64,000 bases of DNA from positions 1 through 64,000 of the forward strand of contig VAFL01000004.1 in assembly GCA_005768755.1 (NCBI GenBank), given 5' to 3'. The notes below the pieces were generated by a model, which did no database searches, was not told where the DNA came from, and was given only the letters and a program-made list of their open reading frames with translations. Below, piece after piece: positions 1 to 8,697 of the stretch (position 1 is the stretch's first letter; every line of letters starts with the position of its first letter). Both the position numbers and the translations under genes were made by a program. Source of the stretch: Paracoccus denitrificans. GTDB lineage: Bacteria; Pseudomonadota; Alphaproteobacteria; Rhodobacterales; Rhodobacteraceae.

Positions 1-41
1 TTCGATATAATCTCTTCCAGTTTCGGCCGCTTCGTTCCCAT
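1..41 (-). CDS. IS3-type transposase OrfA, first codons only (runs off window)
   Basis: The minus strand opens with ATG at 41 and reads MGTKRPKLEEIIS up to the window edge. This resembles the start of OrfA (the helix-turn-helix subunit) of IS3-family transposases of the type beginning MGxKRPxxEEIV. A strong Shine-Dalgarno GGAGG lies 7 to 12 bases upstream. Only 13 codons are visible, so intactness and family subgroup cannot be judged. It marks the left edge as mobile-element DNA next to the recombinase gene. The identification rests on a short N-terminus and is tentative. Confidence 0.5.
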   Translation of the reverse strand, partial: MGTKRPKLEEIIS

Positions 42-65
42 CTTCAATCCTCCGTTTCCTAACTA

Positions 66-110
66 TTGCGGCGGACCACTTCAGTGGGGGAGGATCAGTT
101 GGAGGCGGAT
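66..110. repeat. possible terminal region of the IS3-type element
   Basis: Just outside the transposase start lies a G-rich stretch (ACTTCAGTGGGGGAGGATCA around 80-99) of the kind seen at ends of IS3-group elements. The partner terminus is off the window, so an inverted repeat or target duplication cannot be shown. Treat as a hint only. Confidence 0.25.
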
Positions 111-284
111 CAGGACAGCAAGAAGATAGCCCGTTTCCCTAAGTTTCAACCAATCGGGTATGAGGTTTTAATTCCTTTGCTGCGGCTACGTAACTCTTTA
201 CAGAAAGTGCATTTTGTAAAGAGTCGACGCCGGTCGACTGGACGAAACACTTGTCTCCTTGGCTTTCGCGGATCCGACAAATCC

Positions 285-872
285 ATGCCCACACGGCGAA
301 ATGTCAAAAGTGATGACGATTTGGCCGCCGATGCGCATGAGCGCGGGCGGGACTATCTGGGCTTGGCCCAAATTGATCGCCTGCTTGCCGCCGCCAAGAC
401 TGGCCGGCACGGCGTCCGTGATCACCTGCTGACCCTGATGATGTTCCGGCACGGGCTGCGGGTCTCGGAAGCCATTTCCCTTCGCCGGGATCACGTCGAT
501 TTGGCACACTCCCGCCTTTGGGTTCCGCGGCTGAAACGTGGACTCAGCGTCGAGCATCCCATCGAGGGCGACGAGCTGCGGGCGATCCGACGTTGGTTGG
601 GGCAACGCGACGACCGGTTTCCGTGGCTGTTTGTCTCCGAACGGCAGCAACCGATGACCCGGCAGGCGGTGAACTATCTGGTCGCTGAGGCCGGCATCCG
701 TGCTGGCCTGGGACATATTCACCCGCACATGCTCCGACATTCCTGCGGCTTCGCCCTCGCCAATCGCGGCTATGACTTGCGACTGATCCAGGATTATCTC
801 GGCCATCGAGACCCTCGGCACACCGCGCATTACACACGAACGGCAGCGAGCCGGTTTGATGGATTATGGTGA
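285..872 (+). CDS. small tyrosine recombinase / integrase (FimB/XerD-like)
   Basis: This is a 195-residue site-specific recombinase of the tyrosine integrase family, consisting of the catalytic domain only, as in FimB/FimE. The active-site set is visible: Arg in GLRVSEA, the HxxR box HMLRHSCG, His in GHRDPRH and the nucleophilic Tyr in HYTRT near the C-terminus. The frame is open back to position 66, but the extra 73 residues are low-complexity and unlike the family. I therefore chose ATG 285, although no clear Shine-Dalgarno precedes it. It sits between the IS3 fragment and the low-GC gene at 1177 and may have mobilised this segment. Its own GC resembles the chromosome. Confidence 0.8.
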   Translation: MPTRRNVKSDDDLAADAHERGRDYLGLAQIDRLLAAAKTGRHGVRDHLLTLMMFRHGLRVSEAISLRRDHVDLAHSRLWVPRLKRGLSVEHPIEGDELRAIRRWLGQRDDRFPWLFVSERQQPMTRQAVNYLVAEAGIRAGLGHIHPHMLRHSCGFALANRGYDLRLIQDYLGHRDPRHTAHYTRTAASRFDGLW

Positions 873-1176
873 ACCCGTCGAGCCAAGTTTTCGGTAGAGA
901 GGGCGGATTGCGGACCTTCTCTGCACGTGCGAACGCACCGTTGCCAGAACGTGGTAGCAGACATTCCTTCAAGACCACGCTGCTAGGTCCGGCGTGACCT
1001 GAGCAGGCGGCGGCAAGCCGACTTTCGCTGCGCCCAGCATGAGTGTCCGAGATGAGTTGGAAAATACGCTTCTCCTAGCCAATGCCATCGCCTAGCTTTG
1101 AACCGAGGGTTCCAAAGGAGCTAACACGAAGTCTGGCACCCGCCGAAGGTCGGGTTTTCTGAGGAAGGTACTGACG
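873..1176. other. 304-base gap, no gene seen
   Basis: Short reading frames here have no recognisable product and no convincing Shine-Dalgarno. Towards the right end GAGGAAGG (about 1161-1168) could serve as the ribosome-binding site of the GTG start at 1177. No repeats or hairpins of note were found. Confidence 0.4.
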
Positions 1177-3870
1177 GTGAAGTACATAGTTGAAATCTGC
1201 ACTGAAGAAAAAGCTAAGTCGTCTGAAAAAGGTTCGGTGCTGGAAAATTTTGTCGGTCGGTTTCTTGAGACACAAGGCCAATCAGTAAGCGAGCAAGTAC
1301 GGGTTACAGGAATGGAGGTCGATCTCCTCTGCAAAGATCAGGACACGTCGGAAATCACCCTAGTCGAGTGTAAAGCGTATCGAAGTTCGTTGAGCGCGGA
1401 CTCAATTTCAAAACTCTTAGGCAACGTAATGCTGCGAAGCGCGAGCGCAGGCTGGCTCATATCCACACATGATCTGACGAAAGATGGCAAGGGCATCAAG
1501 CACGAATGGGAAAGCAAGCCAGCAGAAGAAAAGCGAAGACTACGAATCTACGAACCTAAGGAGTTGGTGCAACGGTTGATTGCAGCAAAGCTTGTAGTTG
1601 ACCCAAAGCAGATTTCCTCGGCACTACATTCACCCGGAAAGGCCGAACAAGCTTACTTACTGATCACCAGTCATGGTGAGTTTTGGGCACTCCCTGCGTC
1701 AGATTTGGCGACCGGGGTCATAGACACCTGCGAACTCTTCCACGCAGGAGATGGAAGCCGCGCTGACAGTTCCACCGATTGGATACAGAACACCAATACG
1801 AGCCTATCCGACCTGAACTGGGTCAAGTCTTCAACTGTGCCAACCACGTCACGTTCGCTTGAAGACGAGATGCAGAGCATTGTTTCGGTTCCAATGGCTG
1901 ATACTTGGTCAGACTTGCGACCTTCGCGTCCAGTGGATTTTGTTGGGCGAGAAGCTGTTATTGATCGAGTTTTTGCCTTCCTAGGCAATGTCAACAATGG
2001 GAAGACCGATACTAGGCTCTTTGCATTGAAGTCGCCCTCCGGATGGGGCAAAAGCTCAACCGTATTGAAAATTGCGGACACGGCGAGGAAGCCGAAATAC
2101 CGAAAACGTCATTTCATTTTTGCAGTGGACAGTCGCGCGGCAGCGTCGAAGCGTTTTCCCGAGCTTGCTCTCGCTTCGGCAATTCGACAAGCGGTAGACA
2201 AAGGCTTTATTTCCACTACCGAGGAACTCAGGTTTGGTGGAGCTGCAAACTTCTTTGATACGGAATCGATGGCGAGCCTACTCGCAAAACTTGAAACCGA
2301 GGGAAAGACTATCTGCCTAGTCTTCGATCAATTCGAGGAACTCCTCTACAAGCCTGAACTTTCGGATATATTCGATGAAATGAGAAAGCTCTGCGCCTCA
2401 GTTGAAAGCGCTCAAGGGCCAATTGCAGTAGGATTCTCTTGGCGGACCGATGGCACGATCACAACGGAGCACAAGGCTTACCATCTTTGGCACGAACTTG
2501 AAGACAGACGCTTAGAAATTGACCTTCCCCCGTTCAACGACAAAGAGGTCTCCAAAGCTATCGGCAGATTTGGCGCCGAACTTGAACAACAAATCCATCC
2601 CCAACTTAGAAGAGTCCTAATTGACAACTGCCAAGGCTACCCTTGGCTGCTGAAGAAGCTGTGCGTACACGTTTTTGATCTAGTACACGAAGGACTGGAG
2701 CAGAATGAGATTATTGGGCAAGGTCTCAATATCGAAGAGCTATTCCGAAAGGACTTAGAAAAGCTATCCCCTGCGGAGTTGGCTTGTATCCGCCAAATTG
2801 CCCGGGAGTCTCCCGCAGAATACTTCAAAATTGATCAATTGCATGGCGCCATCGTTTTGAACGCGCTTATTCAAAAGAGATTGGTAATTCGCACCGGAAC
2901 CCGGCTAACAGTTTACTGGGATATCTTCAAAGACTACGTAATCTCCGAACAGATCCCTTTCATACCCAAAACGTACATCCCGCAATCAAACTACTCACGC
3001 TATGTCCCAGCCGTGAACTTTCTACGTGAGCACGATTCGGTCAGCTATGACGAATTGGGCGAGGCAATGGACCTCACTCATGCGTCAGTTGACAATTTGG
3101 TCAGAGACTTGGTCAATCTCGGGCATGCATCTACAAACCGTAAAGAAGGGGTTGTGTCGCCTTTGTATCGAACTGACGCAAAGGCATACAGAATCGCGTT
3201 CGAGTTTTGGACGACACACGAGGTGGTTCGAAGAATTCGGGCGGAGGCCGATGGCGGCTTAATTCCTAAAGATCGATTGGAAGAGATATTTAGGGAAATC
3301 ACAGCGCGAAGCCAGTTCTCCGAAAAGACCCATTCAATCTATTTCGGAAGAACCCTTCGCTGGCTCCTTTCAGTGGGCTTGATCGTAGAATACCCGGACG
3401 ACTATGTTTTTCAAAAAGATGCACGGCCAACTCAGCTAGACGTTTTGGAAGCGCGGTATGATCGAAAACGCCGAACGGGGATTTTCATAGGCGAAGCCCC
3501 AGTGGACGCCTCGCTAGCCGCCCTCAAAGCGGTGCCAGACAATGGCAGCACACGGCGAGACCTTGAAGGGTTGTCGAGCCGAAATGCGATTTCAACGCTT
3601 TTCAGTTTAGGCTTACTTCGCGAAATGAAAGGCGCCATTTTCTTGAACGGAAATTGGACCGACTCCGAAGCCGCAATCAGAGAAGCCGCGCTACAGACAA
3701 GGACTATCAATTCTGCAATTGAATTACTTTCGGATTATCCAGAGATAAAAGGTAGGGAAATGGGGAAGGCTCTATCCGACCGCTTCTCGCTAGGTTGGTC
3801 GGAAGGTTCACAAGCGCGAAATGGAGCTTCGATACGCAAATGGGCCCGCTGGGCATCATCAACCCGTTAA
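1177..3870 (+). CDS. restriction-endonuclease-like domain fused to STAND NTPase; candidate defence protein
   Basis: This 897-residue protein starts at GTG. Residues about 18-135 look like a PD-(D/E)xK nuclease of Mrr/RecB-like type: Glu23, Asp49 in MEVDLL, and Glu64-x-Lys66 in LVECKAY. Residues about 250-500 form a STAND-type ATPase: VGRE box near 256, Walker A SPSGWGKSS (286-294), Walker B LVFDQFEEL (381-389) and a GYPWLLKKL motif near 488. The DQFEEL signature resembles the nSTAND1 group. The last 300 residues contain winged-helix-like stretches (for example YDELGEAMDL around 630). GC is clearly lower than the neighbours. The gene stands alone between a recombinase and tRNA-Pro. Nuclease-STAND fusions are typical of anti-phage (Avs-like) proteins. 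The defence role is inferred; the domain calls rest on motifs only. Confidence 0.75.
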   Translation: MKYIVEICTEEKAKSSEKGSVLENFVGRFLETQGQSVSEQVRVTGMEVDLLCKDQDTSEITLVECKAYRSSLSADSISKLLGNVMLRSASAGWLISTHDLTKDGKGIKHEWESKPAEEKRRLRIYEPKELVQRLIAAKLVVDPKQISSALHSPGKAEQAYLLITSHGEFWALPASDLATGVIDTCELFHAGDGSRADSSTDWIQNTNTSLSDLNWVKSSTVPTTSRSLEDEMQSIVSVPMADTWSDLRPSRPVDFVGREAVIDRVFAFLGNVNNGKTDTRLFALKSPSGWGKSSTVLKIADTARKPKYRKRHFIFAVDSRAAASKRFPELALASAIRQAVDKGFISTTEELRFGGAANFFDTESMASLLAKLETEGKTICLVFDQFEELLYKPELSDIFDEMRKLCASVESAQGPIAVGFSWRTDGTITTEHKAYHLWHELEDRRLEIDLPPFNDKEVSKAIGRFGAELEQQIHPQLRRVLIDNCQGYPWLLKKLCVHVFDLVHEGLEQNEIIGQGLNIEELFRKDLEKLSPAELACIRQIARESPAEYFKIDQLHGAIVLNALIQKRLVIRTGTRLTVYWDIFKDYVISEQIPFIPKTYIPQSNYSRYVPAVNFLREHDSVSYDELGEAMDLTHASVDNLVRDLVNLGHASTNRKEGVVSPLYRTDAKAYRIAFEFWTTHEVVRRIRAEADGGLIPKDRLEEIFREITARSQFSEKTHSIYFGRTLRWLLSVGLIVEYPDDYVFQKDARPTQLDVLEARYDRKRRTGIFIGEAPVDASLAALKAVPDNGSTRRDLEGLSSRNAISTLFSLGLLREMKGAIFLNGNWTDSEAAIREAALQTRTINSAIELLSDYPEIKGREMGKALSDRFSLGWSEGSQARNGASIRKWARWASSTR

Positions 3871-4185
3871 GCTAGGTTCACGCGGGGATCGGTTCTGTTA
3901 GTCACCGGTTACGCTATCTCATCGCATCAATTGTTTGGCATACGATCAACGTCTGCTTTGCGTAAGCTGCGCTGCGGCGTAAACGTTTGGGTTGTATGGC
4001 CGCTCAGGGCCGAAACTGCCCGATACCATGGGCCACAGCTATCACGATGACGATGTCAGTAGCTCTTCCCGGGCGCCTCAAAGACGAGGCAAGTCTTCTG
4101 CTGAATTGGGTCAGCCTTGCTGCCGCAAAGGAAGCATAGTGACAATCGAGGAAGATTATCGTGGCAATCCACAATAACGGGAAAA
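3871..4185. other. 315-base gap at the island/tRNA boundary
   Basis: No gene with a credible start and product is seen between the nuclease-STAND gene and tRNA-Pro. The two short open frames (from 3992 and 4117) lack family resemblance, and one overlaps the tRNA. No internal copy of the tRNA 3' end was found. The stretch is the likely junction between acquired and core DNA. Confidence 0.4.
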
Positions 4186-4262
4186 TGGTCGGAGCGAGAG
4201 GATTCGAACCTCCGACCCCCTGCTCCCGAAGCAGGTGCGCTACCAGGCTGCGCTACGCTCCG
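4186..4262 (-). tRNA. tRNA-Pro (anticodon CGG)
   Basis: A 77-base cloverleaf lies on the minus strand. The acceptor CGGAGCG pairs with CGCTCCG, the anticodon loop reads TTCGGGA (anticodon CGG), the T-loop is GGTTCGAAT, and the 3' CCA is encoded (TGG at 4186-4188). Its 3' end faces the low-GC segment, the side on which islands integrate when they use a tRNA as attachment site. Confidence 0.95.
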
Positions 4263-4326
4263 ACCGTGGGGGGCGATTACAGGGTGGCTGGGGGGAATGC
4301 AAGGGGCTTCCGGGGGAAACGGATAT

Positions 4327-5301
4327 TCAGTGGTGCTGTCCGTTGCGGCCTGTCAGGATGCGTTGCAGCAGTGTTGATTTTGGCGTTGTCACGGTGTCGG
4401 CGCGCAGTCGTGCGGCGATGACCGGACGGTTGGTGTCACTGCCGCGCGAGCGCTCGCGCCAGACGATATAAAGTCCGGAGCAGATGATTACGGCAGCGCC
4501 CAGTATGGTCGGCTCGTCCAGCGATTCGCCGAATATGAACCAGCCATAGACGGTGGCCCAGATGATCTGCGAATACTGCATCGGAGCGACGATCGCAGCC
4601 TCGCCCGACCTGTAGGCGAGAATCGACAGAAAGCCTCCGGTCAGGCCAAGCACTGCGATCATCCCGGCAAGCGCCAGATGCGGCAACGCCATCGGGACAT
4701 ACGAAATTGTCAGCCCGGCACCGGTGAGCATCAGATTGCCCAGCATGGGCCACATCAGCAGGACCAGCGGGCGTTCCCCGCGGCTGATCTTGCGGGTGAC
4801 AACGGCCGCGGTGGCACTGCAGAAAGCGGCCAGAAGTGCAGCGAGGTGGCCCAGTTCGAAATTCTGGCCGCCGCCCGGGCGCAGCACGATCATGACGCCG
4901 CACAGGCCAAGCGCGACTGCAAGCCAGCGGTGGATGCCCACACGCTCGCCCAGGATGGGTATCGAAAGCAGCGTGATCAGAAGAGGCGAGGCGAAAAGGA
5001 TCGCATAAACCTGGGCAAGCGGCAGGACAGAAAAGGCGAAGAAGGCACAGATACCGGACATCATCGCGCAAAATGACCGGAGCGCGACCCAGCCGGGCTG
5101 GTTCGGGCGCAAGGTGCCAGGCGTCTTTTCCTGCATCAGGATCAGCGAGACGAGCGGAAAGGACAACAGCGACGAAAAGAACAGAACCTGAAGCGAAGGG
5201 TAATGGGCGCCAAGCAACTTGATGATCGTGTCATGGGTCGCGAAGACGCCCATGGACGCGAGTGCGAAACCAATCGCCTTCAGGTTGCTTGGCGCGGGCA
5301 A
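4327..5301 (-). CDS. EamA/DMT-family transporter
   Basis: This 324-residue inner-membrane protein has about ten hydrophobic segments arranged as two EamA repeats, the drug/metabolite transporter architecture. The second repeat begins near LALAGMIAVLGLTGG and ends in a short basic tail. The N-terminal part (ATHDTIIKLLG) is typical of the family. Substrates of such carriers cannot be read from sequence. The longest frame starts at TTG 5301, directly after the leuB stop codon, so it is probably cotranscribed and perhaps translationally coupled with leuB. A later ATG within the first helix is an alternative start. Confidence 0.8.
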   Translation of the reverse strand: MPAPSNLKAIGFALASMGVFATHDTIIKLLGAHYPSLQVLFFSSLLSFPLVSLILMQEKTPGTLRPNQPGWVALRSFCAMMSGICAFFAFSVLPLAQVYAILFASPLLITLLSIPILGERVGIHRWLAVALGLCGVMIVLRPGGGQNFELGHLAALLAAFCSATAAVVTRKISRGERPLVLLMWPMLGNLMLTGAGLTISYVPMALPHLALAGMIAVLGLTGGFLSILAYRSGEAAIVAPMQYSQIIWATVYGWFIFGESLDEPTILGAAVIICSGLYIVWRERSRGSDTNRPVIAARLRADTVTTPKSTLLQRILTGRNGQHH

Positions 5302-6423
5302 TTAACGACCTGCCAGTGCGGCCACGATCTTGTCGCCCATTTCCGAGGTCGAGACCGGGGTGCCCCCGTCTGGACCCATCAGATCGGCTGTACGGACGCC
5401 ATCGGCCAGCACTTTTTCCACCGCTTTTTCCAGATCGGCGGCGGCCTGACCTTCGTTGAACGAGTAGCGCAGCGCCATCGCGAAGCTGAGGATGCAGGCG
5501 ATCGGGTTGGCCTTTCCCTGGCCCGCGATATCCGGGGCAGAGCCGTGGACGGGCTCGTACAGGGCCTTGGGACGGCCATTGTCCATCGGTGCGCCAAGCG
5601 AAGCCGACGGCAGCATGCCAAGGCTGCCGGTCAGCATGGCCGCCAGATCCGACAGCAGGTCACCGAAGAGGTTGTCGGTCACGATCACGTCGAATTGCTT
5701 CGGCCACCGGGTCAGCTGCATCGCGCCCGCATCGGCATACATGTGCGACAGTTCGACATCGGGGAATTCGTTGTCATGGACCCACTGAACTTCCTCGCGC
5801 CAGAGGATGCCGGACTCCATCACATTGGCCTTCTCCATCGAACAGACCCTGTTGTCGCGCTTCCGCGCCAGTTCGAAGGCGGAACGCGCGATGCGGCGGA
5901 TCTCTCCGCTGGTGTAACGCTGGGTGTTGATGCCGACGCGGCCCCCCTCGTTCTCGGGGTTGTTGTCGTCGGGGTGGATGCCGCGCGGTTCGCCGAAATA
6001 AACGCCAGAGGTCAGTTCGCGAAGGATAAGGATATCCAGCCCGGCCACGACATCGCGCTTGAGCGAGGAGAAATCGGCAAGCGCATCAAAACACTGCGCG
6101 GGGCGCAGGTTGGCGTATAGATCCATCTCCTTGCGCAGGCGTAGCAGGCCGCGCTCGGGTTTGACGGAAAAGTCGAGGCTATCGTATTTCGGGCCACCCA
6201 CCGCGCCCAGCAGAACGGCGTCGACGGCCTGGGCTTTGGCCATCGTCTCGTCTGTCAGGGGGGTGCCGTGCTTGTCATAGGCGCAGCCGCCGACCAGATC
6301 TTCGCTGACGTCGAACTTCATGCCGCGATTGATCTGGAACCAGTCGATGATCTTGCGGACCTCGGCCATGACTTCAGGGCCGATGCCGTCGCCCGGCAGG
6401 ATCAGAAGCGAATAAGCGGACAT
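5302..6423 (-). CDS. leuB: 3-isopropylmalate dehydrogenase
   Basis: LeuB oxidatively decarboxylates 3-isopropylmalate to 2-oxoisocaproate with NAD+ in leucine biosynthesis (cytosol). The 373-residue product begins [18 protein letters not shown], the canonical start. It carries the substrate-binding arginines in the [20 protein letters not shown] region and the metal-binding Asp cluster in [14 protein letters not shown] chose ATG 6423 over the longer frame because GAGGAATGT precedes it and homologues start there. It lies downstream of leuC and leuD on the same strand, separated from them by two unrelated genes. Confidence 0.97.
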   Translation of the reverse strand: MSAYSLLILPGDGIGPEVMAEVRKIIDWFQINRGMKFDVSEDLVGGCAYDKHGTPLTDETMAKAQAVDAVLLGAVGGPKYDSLDFSVKPERGLLRLRKEMDLYANLRPAQCFDALADFSSLKRDVVAGLDILILRELTSGVYFGEPRGIHPDDNNPENEGGRVGINTQRYTSGEIRRIARSAFELARKRDNRVCSMEKANVMESGILWREEVQWVHDNEFPDVELSHMYADAGAMQLTRWPKQFDVIVTDNLFGDLLSDLAAMLTGSLGMLPSASLGAPMDNGRPKALYEPVHGSAPDIAGQGKANPIACILSFAMALRYSFNEGQAAADLEKAVEKVLADGVRTADLMGPDGGTPVSTSEMGDKIVAALAGR

Positions 6424-6563
6424 GACATTCCTCGTGTTTTTCAGGGTCATCGCTGGCGTAGCGCCGCGGTGACACTTGGTCAAGTTCACGGTGAAGTGGC
6501 TTGCGATTCGAAAGCGGATCGGGATTCATGTCTGTCACACTGGCAAGCTGCGGAGAGCTTTTT

Positions 6564-6971
6564 ATGACCCGAATCATCGCTGCACTACTGGCTGCGGTGC
6601 TTCATCTGCCGTTGACTGTCGGGTTCGCCCTGGCAGAGGGGAAGGTCACGGTGCCGCTGCCCAATCTGCAAGGGATATCCGAAGCGGATGCCGAAAAGCT
6701 GATCGCGGCGCTGGCACAGGTCAATGTGATCGCGTCGAACTGCCCGGAATATGACATTACGGATGGCGAGTGGACCTTGTTGGTCGGCACTGGCGACATG
6801 CTGGCGCAGGGCTTGGGCATGGATCCTGATACCTATGACGAGACCTATTACGGCCCTGCCTTTCGCATGCTGGAAGATCCCGGCGCCTGCGACCGCATCG
6901 GTCCGCGCGCCCGACCGATCATTGATGACCTGATCGAGATGGGTGGCGGAACAGAACCGCTTGCGGAGTAA
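6564..6971 (+). CDS. secreted/periplasmic hypothetical protein
   Basis: I do not recognise this 135-residue protein. It opens with a clear Sec signal peptide (MTRIIAALLAAVLHLPLTVG, cleavage likely after FALA). It continues with an acidic mature part rich in DxDT/DYDE-like stretches and two cysteines (SNCPEYD and GACDRIG) that could form a disulfide. I chose ATG 6564, the start giving the signal peptide, with GGAG upstream. It converges with the endonuclease/phosphatase-fold gene, whose stop codon begins at the adjacent base 6972. An export location is supported; function is unknown. Confidence 0.65.
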   Translation: MTRIIAALLAAVLHLPLTVGFALAEGKVTVPLPNLQGISEADAEKLIAALAQVNVIASNCPEYDITDGEWTLLVGTGDMLAQGLGMDPDTYDETYYGPAFRMLEDPGACDRIGPRARPIIDDLIEMGGGTEPLAE

Positions 6972-8012
6972 TCAGTCGCCGATTGCCAGATCGACCCAGA
7001 CCAGCCGGTGCGGCGAGGCCGCGCCCACAGCTGCGGCCATCGGCTGGCCAGGTGCAGGCCAGAACGTGCCCGCATCCAGCACGCGCAGCCTGGCCGAGGG
7101 CAGGACGTAGGTCACGCGCAGATTGCCCGGCGCGTCGTCGGGCCAGTCGGCGGTATCAAGTGCGGGATCGCCTTGTTGACCCGGATCGGCGGCAAGACGC
7201 GCGCCTTCGCTTGCTGGACGCGGATCCTGCAGGCGCGGATCGGCCAACAATGCGCGGATCGCCTCGGGTCGGCCATCCCCATCCTCGGGGTCAAGATTGG
7301 CGTTGCCCATCAGCACGAATGCCGCGTCCGGAAAATGGGTCAGCCAGAAGGCGGTTTCGTCATGACTGCGCCGACCGTTGCGATCTTCCGGCCCATCAAA
7401 GACCGGGGGTGTCGCCGAATATGCCAGCAGGTGCAGGGGCGGCGAGGTCATGATTTCGACATCCCAATGGCCGGTATCGGACAGGCGCTGCATGGCGGCG
7501 GCTTCTGCAGACAGCGCGTCACCAATCAGGTTGTCAGGCAGGTCGCGCCAAAGCATCGCACTGTAATCGGTCGTCGCACCCAGCGGGATGCGTGACAGGA
7601 CCGCCATCCCGTTCTGGCCGGTGAACGTGCCCCAGCCCTGCGAATCCTCGGCCTCAGCCAGCCTGCCATTGCTGTTCAGATCTGTGCCGCTGGCTTTGCC
7701 GCTGTTGGGTTCAGCTGCGAAAAAATGGGGGTAATCTGCGCCAGACCGGGCCAGAAGCTGAGTGAAAGCGCGCAGGGCGGCGCGGTCGTGATCCCAGTCA
7801 ATGCCGGTCAGCAGCAAGACATCGGGGTTGATTTCCGCAATGACCATCGCGGCGGCCAGCACCTGCGGATCCTTGCCGGATGTGATATCGCGCAGCAGCA
7901 GGCCCGGTCCCTTGCGGGTCAGATTGGGGTCGAAACTGGCGATGCGCAGCGTCTCGGCCGCCGCCGGGGCGGCGGCCAGAAAGGCCATCAGCAGGGTGCT
8001 TTTCAGACCCAA
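6972..8012 (-). CDS. exported endonuclease/exonuclease/phosphatase-fold protein
   Basis: This 346-residue protein starts with a signal peptide ([19 protein letters not shown]) followed by an EEP-fold domain: [10 protein letters not shown] near residue 63, [18 protein letters not shown] around 235 and a C-terminal [10 protein letters not shown]. The classical catalytic Glu after DVLLL and the Asp of the SDH box are replaced (TGID, SPH), so standard nuclease/phosphatase chemistry is uncertain. The frame begins at TTG 8012, inside the last codons of leuD, so it is likely cotranscribed with leuCD. The periplasmic location follows from the signal peptide. Confidence 0.75.
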   Translation of the reverse strand: MGLKSTLLMAFLAAAPAAAETLRIASFDPNLTRKGPGLLLRDITSGKDPQVLAAAMVIAEINPDVLLLTGIDWDHDRAALRAFTQLLARSGADYPHFFAAEPNSGKASGTDLNSNGRLAEAEDSQGWGTFTGQNGMAVLSRIPLGATTDYSAMLWRDLPDNLIGDALSAEAAAMQRLSDTGHWDVEIMTSPPLHLLAYSATPPVFDGPEDRNGRRSHDETAFWLTHFPDAAFVLMGNANLDPEDGDGRPEAIRALLADPRLQDPRPASEGARLAADPGQQGDPALDTADWPDDAPGNLRVTYVLPSARLRVLDAGTFWPAPGQPMAAAVGAASPHRLVWVDLAIGD

Positions 8013-8608
8013 GGCCGGGACTGGCTGGCCGATGATTCGAACGTGTCGATGGCCGCGCTGCGTTCCAGCGTCTGACCGATATCATCCAATCCGTTCAACA
8101 GGTTATGCTTTCGCGTGGGGTCCACGTCGAAGTGGTATTCGGTGCCGTCCGGCGCCGTCACTTTCTGGGCTTCCAGATCGACGGTGAGGCGTGCGTTTTC
8201 GCCGTTGCGGGCGTCGTCCATAAGGGCCTGGACGGCGTCTTCGGGCAACACGACCGGCAGGATGCCGTTCTTGAAGCAGTTGTTGAAGAAGATGTCGGCG
8301 AAACTGGTTGAAATCACACAACGGATCCCGAAATCCAGCAGCGCCCAGGGGGCATGTTCGCGCGAGGAGCCGCAGCCGAAATTGTCGCCGGCGACGATGA
8401 TCTGCGCGTTGCGATAGGCCGGCTGGTTCAGCACGAAGTCACTGATTTCATTGCCTTCCCGGTCAAAGCGCATCTCGTCGAACAGGTTCTTGCCAAGACC
8501 CGAGCGGTGGATCGTTTTCAGGAACTGTTTCGGGATGATCATGTCGGTGTCGATGTTCACCAGCGGCATGGGCGCGGCCACGGCGGTGAGGGTGGTGAAT
8601 TTATCCAT
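8003..8608 (-). CDS. leuD: 3-isopropylmalate dehydratase small subunit
   Basis: LeuD is the swivelling-domain subunit that, with LeuC, isomerises 2- to 3-isopropylmalate in leucine synthesis. The 201-residue product has the hallmark [14 protein letters not shown] near the N-terminus and [13 protein letters not shown] (77-90), and the normal family length. It lies 89 bases downstream of leuC on the same strand. The gap contains an unusual 11-base repeat array. Its 3' end overlaps the next gene by 10 bases. Confidence 0.97.
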   Translation of the reverse strand: MDKFTTLTAVAAPMPLVNIDTDMIIPKQFLKTIHRSGLGKNLFDEMRFDREGNEISDFVLNQPAYRNAQIIVAGDNFGCGSSREHAPWALLDFGIRCVISTSFADIFFNNCFKNGILPVVLPEDAVQALMDDARNGENARLTVDLEAQKVTAPDGTEYHFDVDPTRKHNLLNGLDDIGQTLERSAAIDTFESSASQSRPWV

Positions 8609-8631
8609 ATCCTAGAATCCTGTAAAAAGGG

Positions 8632-8686
8632 GCGTACACAGCGCGTACACAGGGCGTACATACCCTGTGCATATCGCGTGCATACG
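8632..8686. repeat. five imperfect tandem 11-base units between leuC and leuD
   Basis: Consecutive units read GCGTACACAGC, GCGTACACAGG, GCGTACATACC, CTGTGCATATC and GCGTGCATACG. They fill most of the leuC-leuD spacer. Period 11 is close to one helical turn, so equivalent faces recur on one side of the duplex. No function is known to me. Confidence 0.7.
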
Positions 8687-8697
8687 CGGCCCTGACC

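Noticed and set aside
4117..4471. Three overlapping plus-strand frames at tRNA-Pro
   Set aside because: They run through the tRNA and the end of the EamA gene; low-complexity products.
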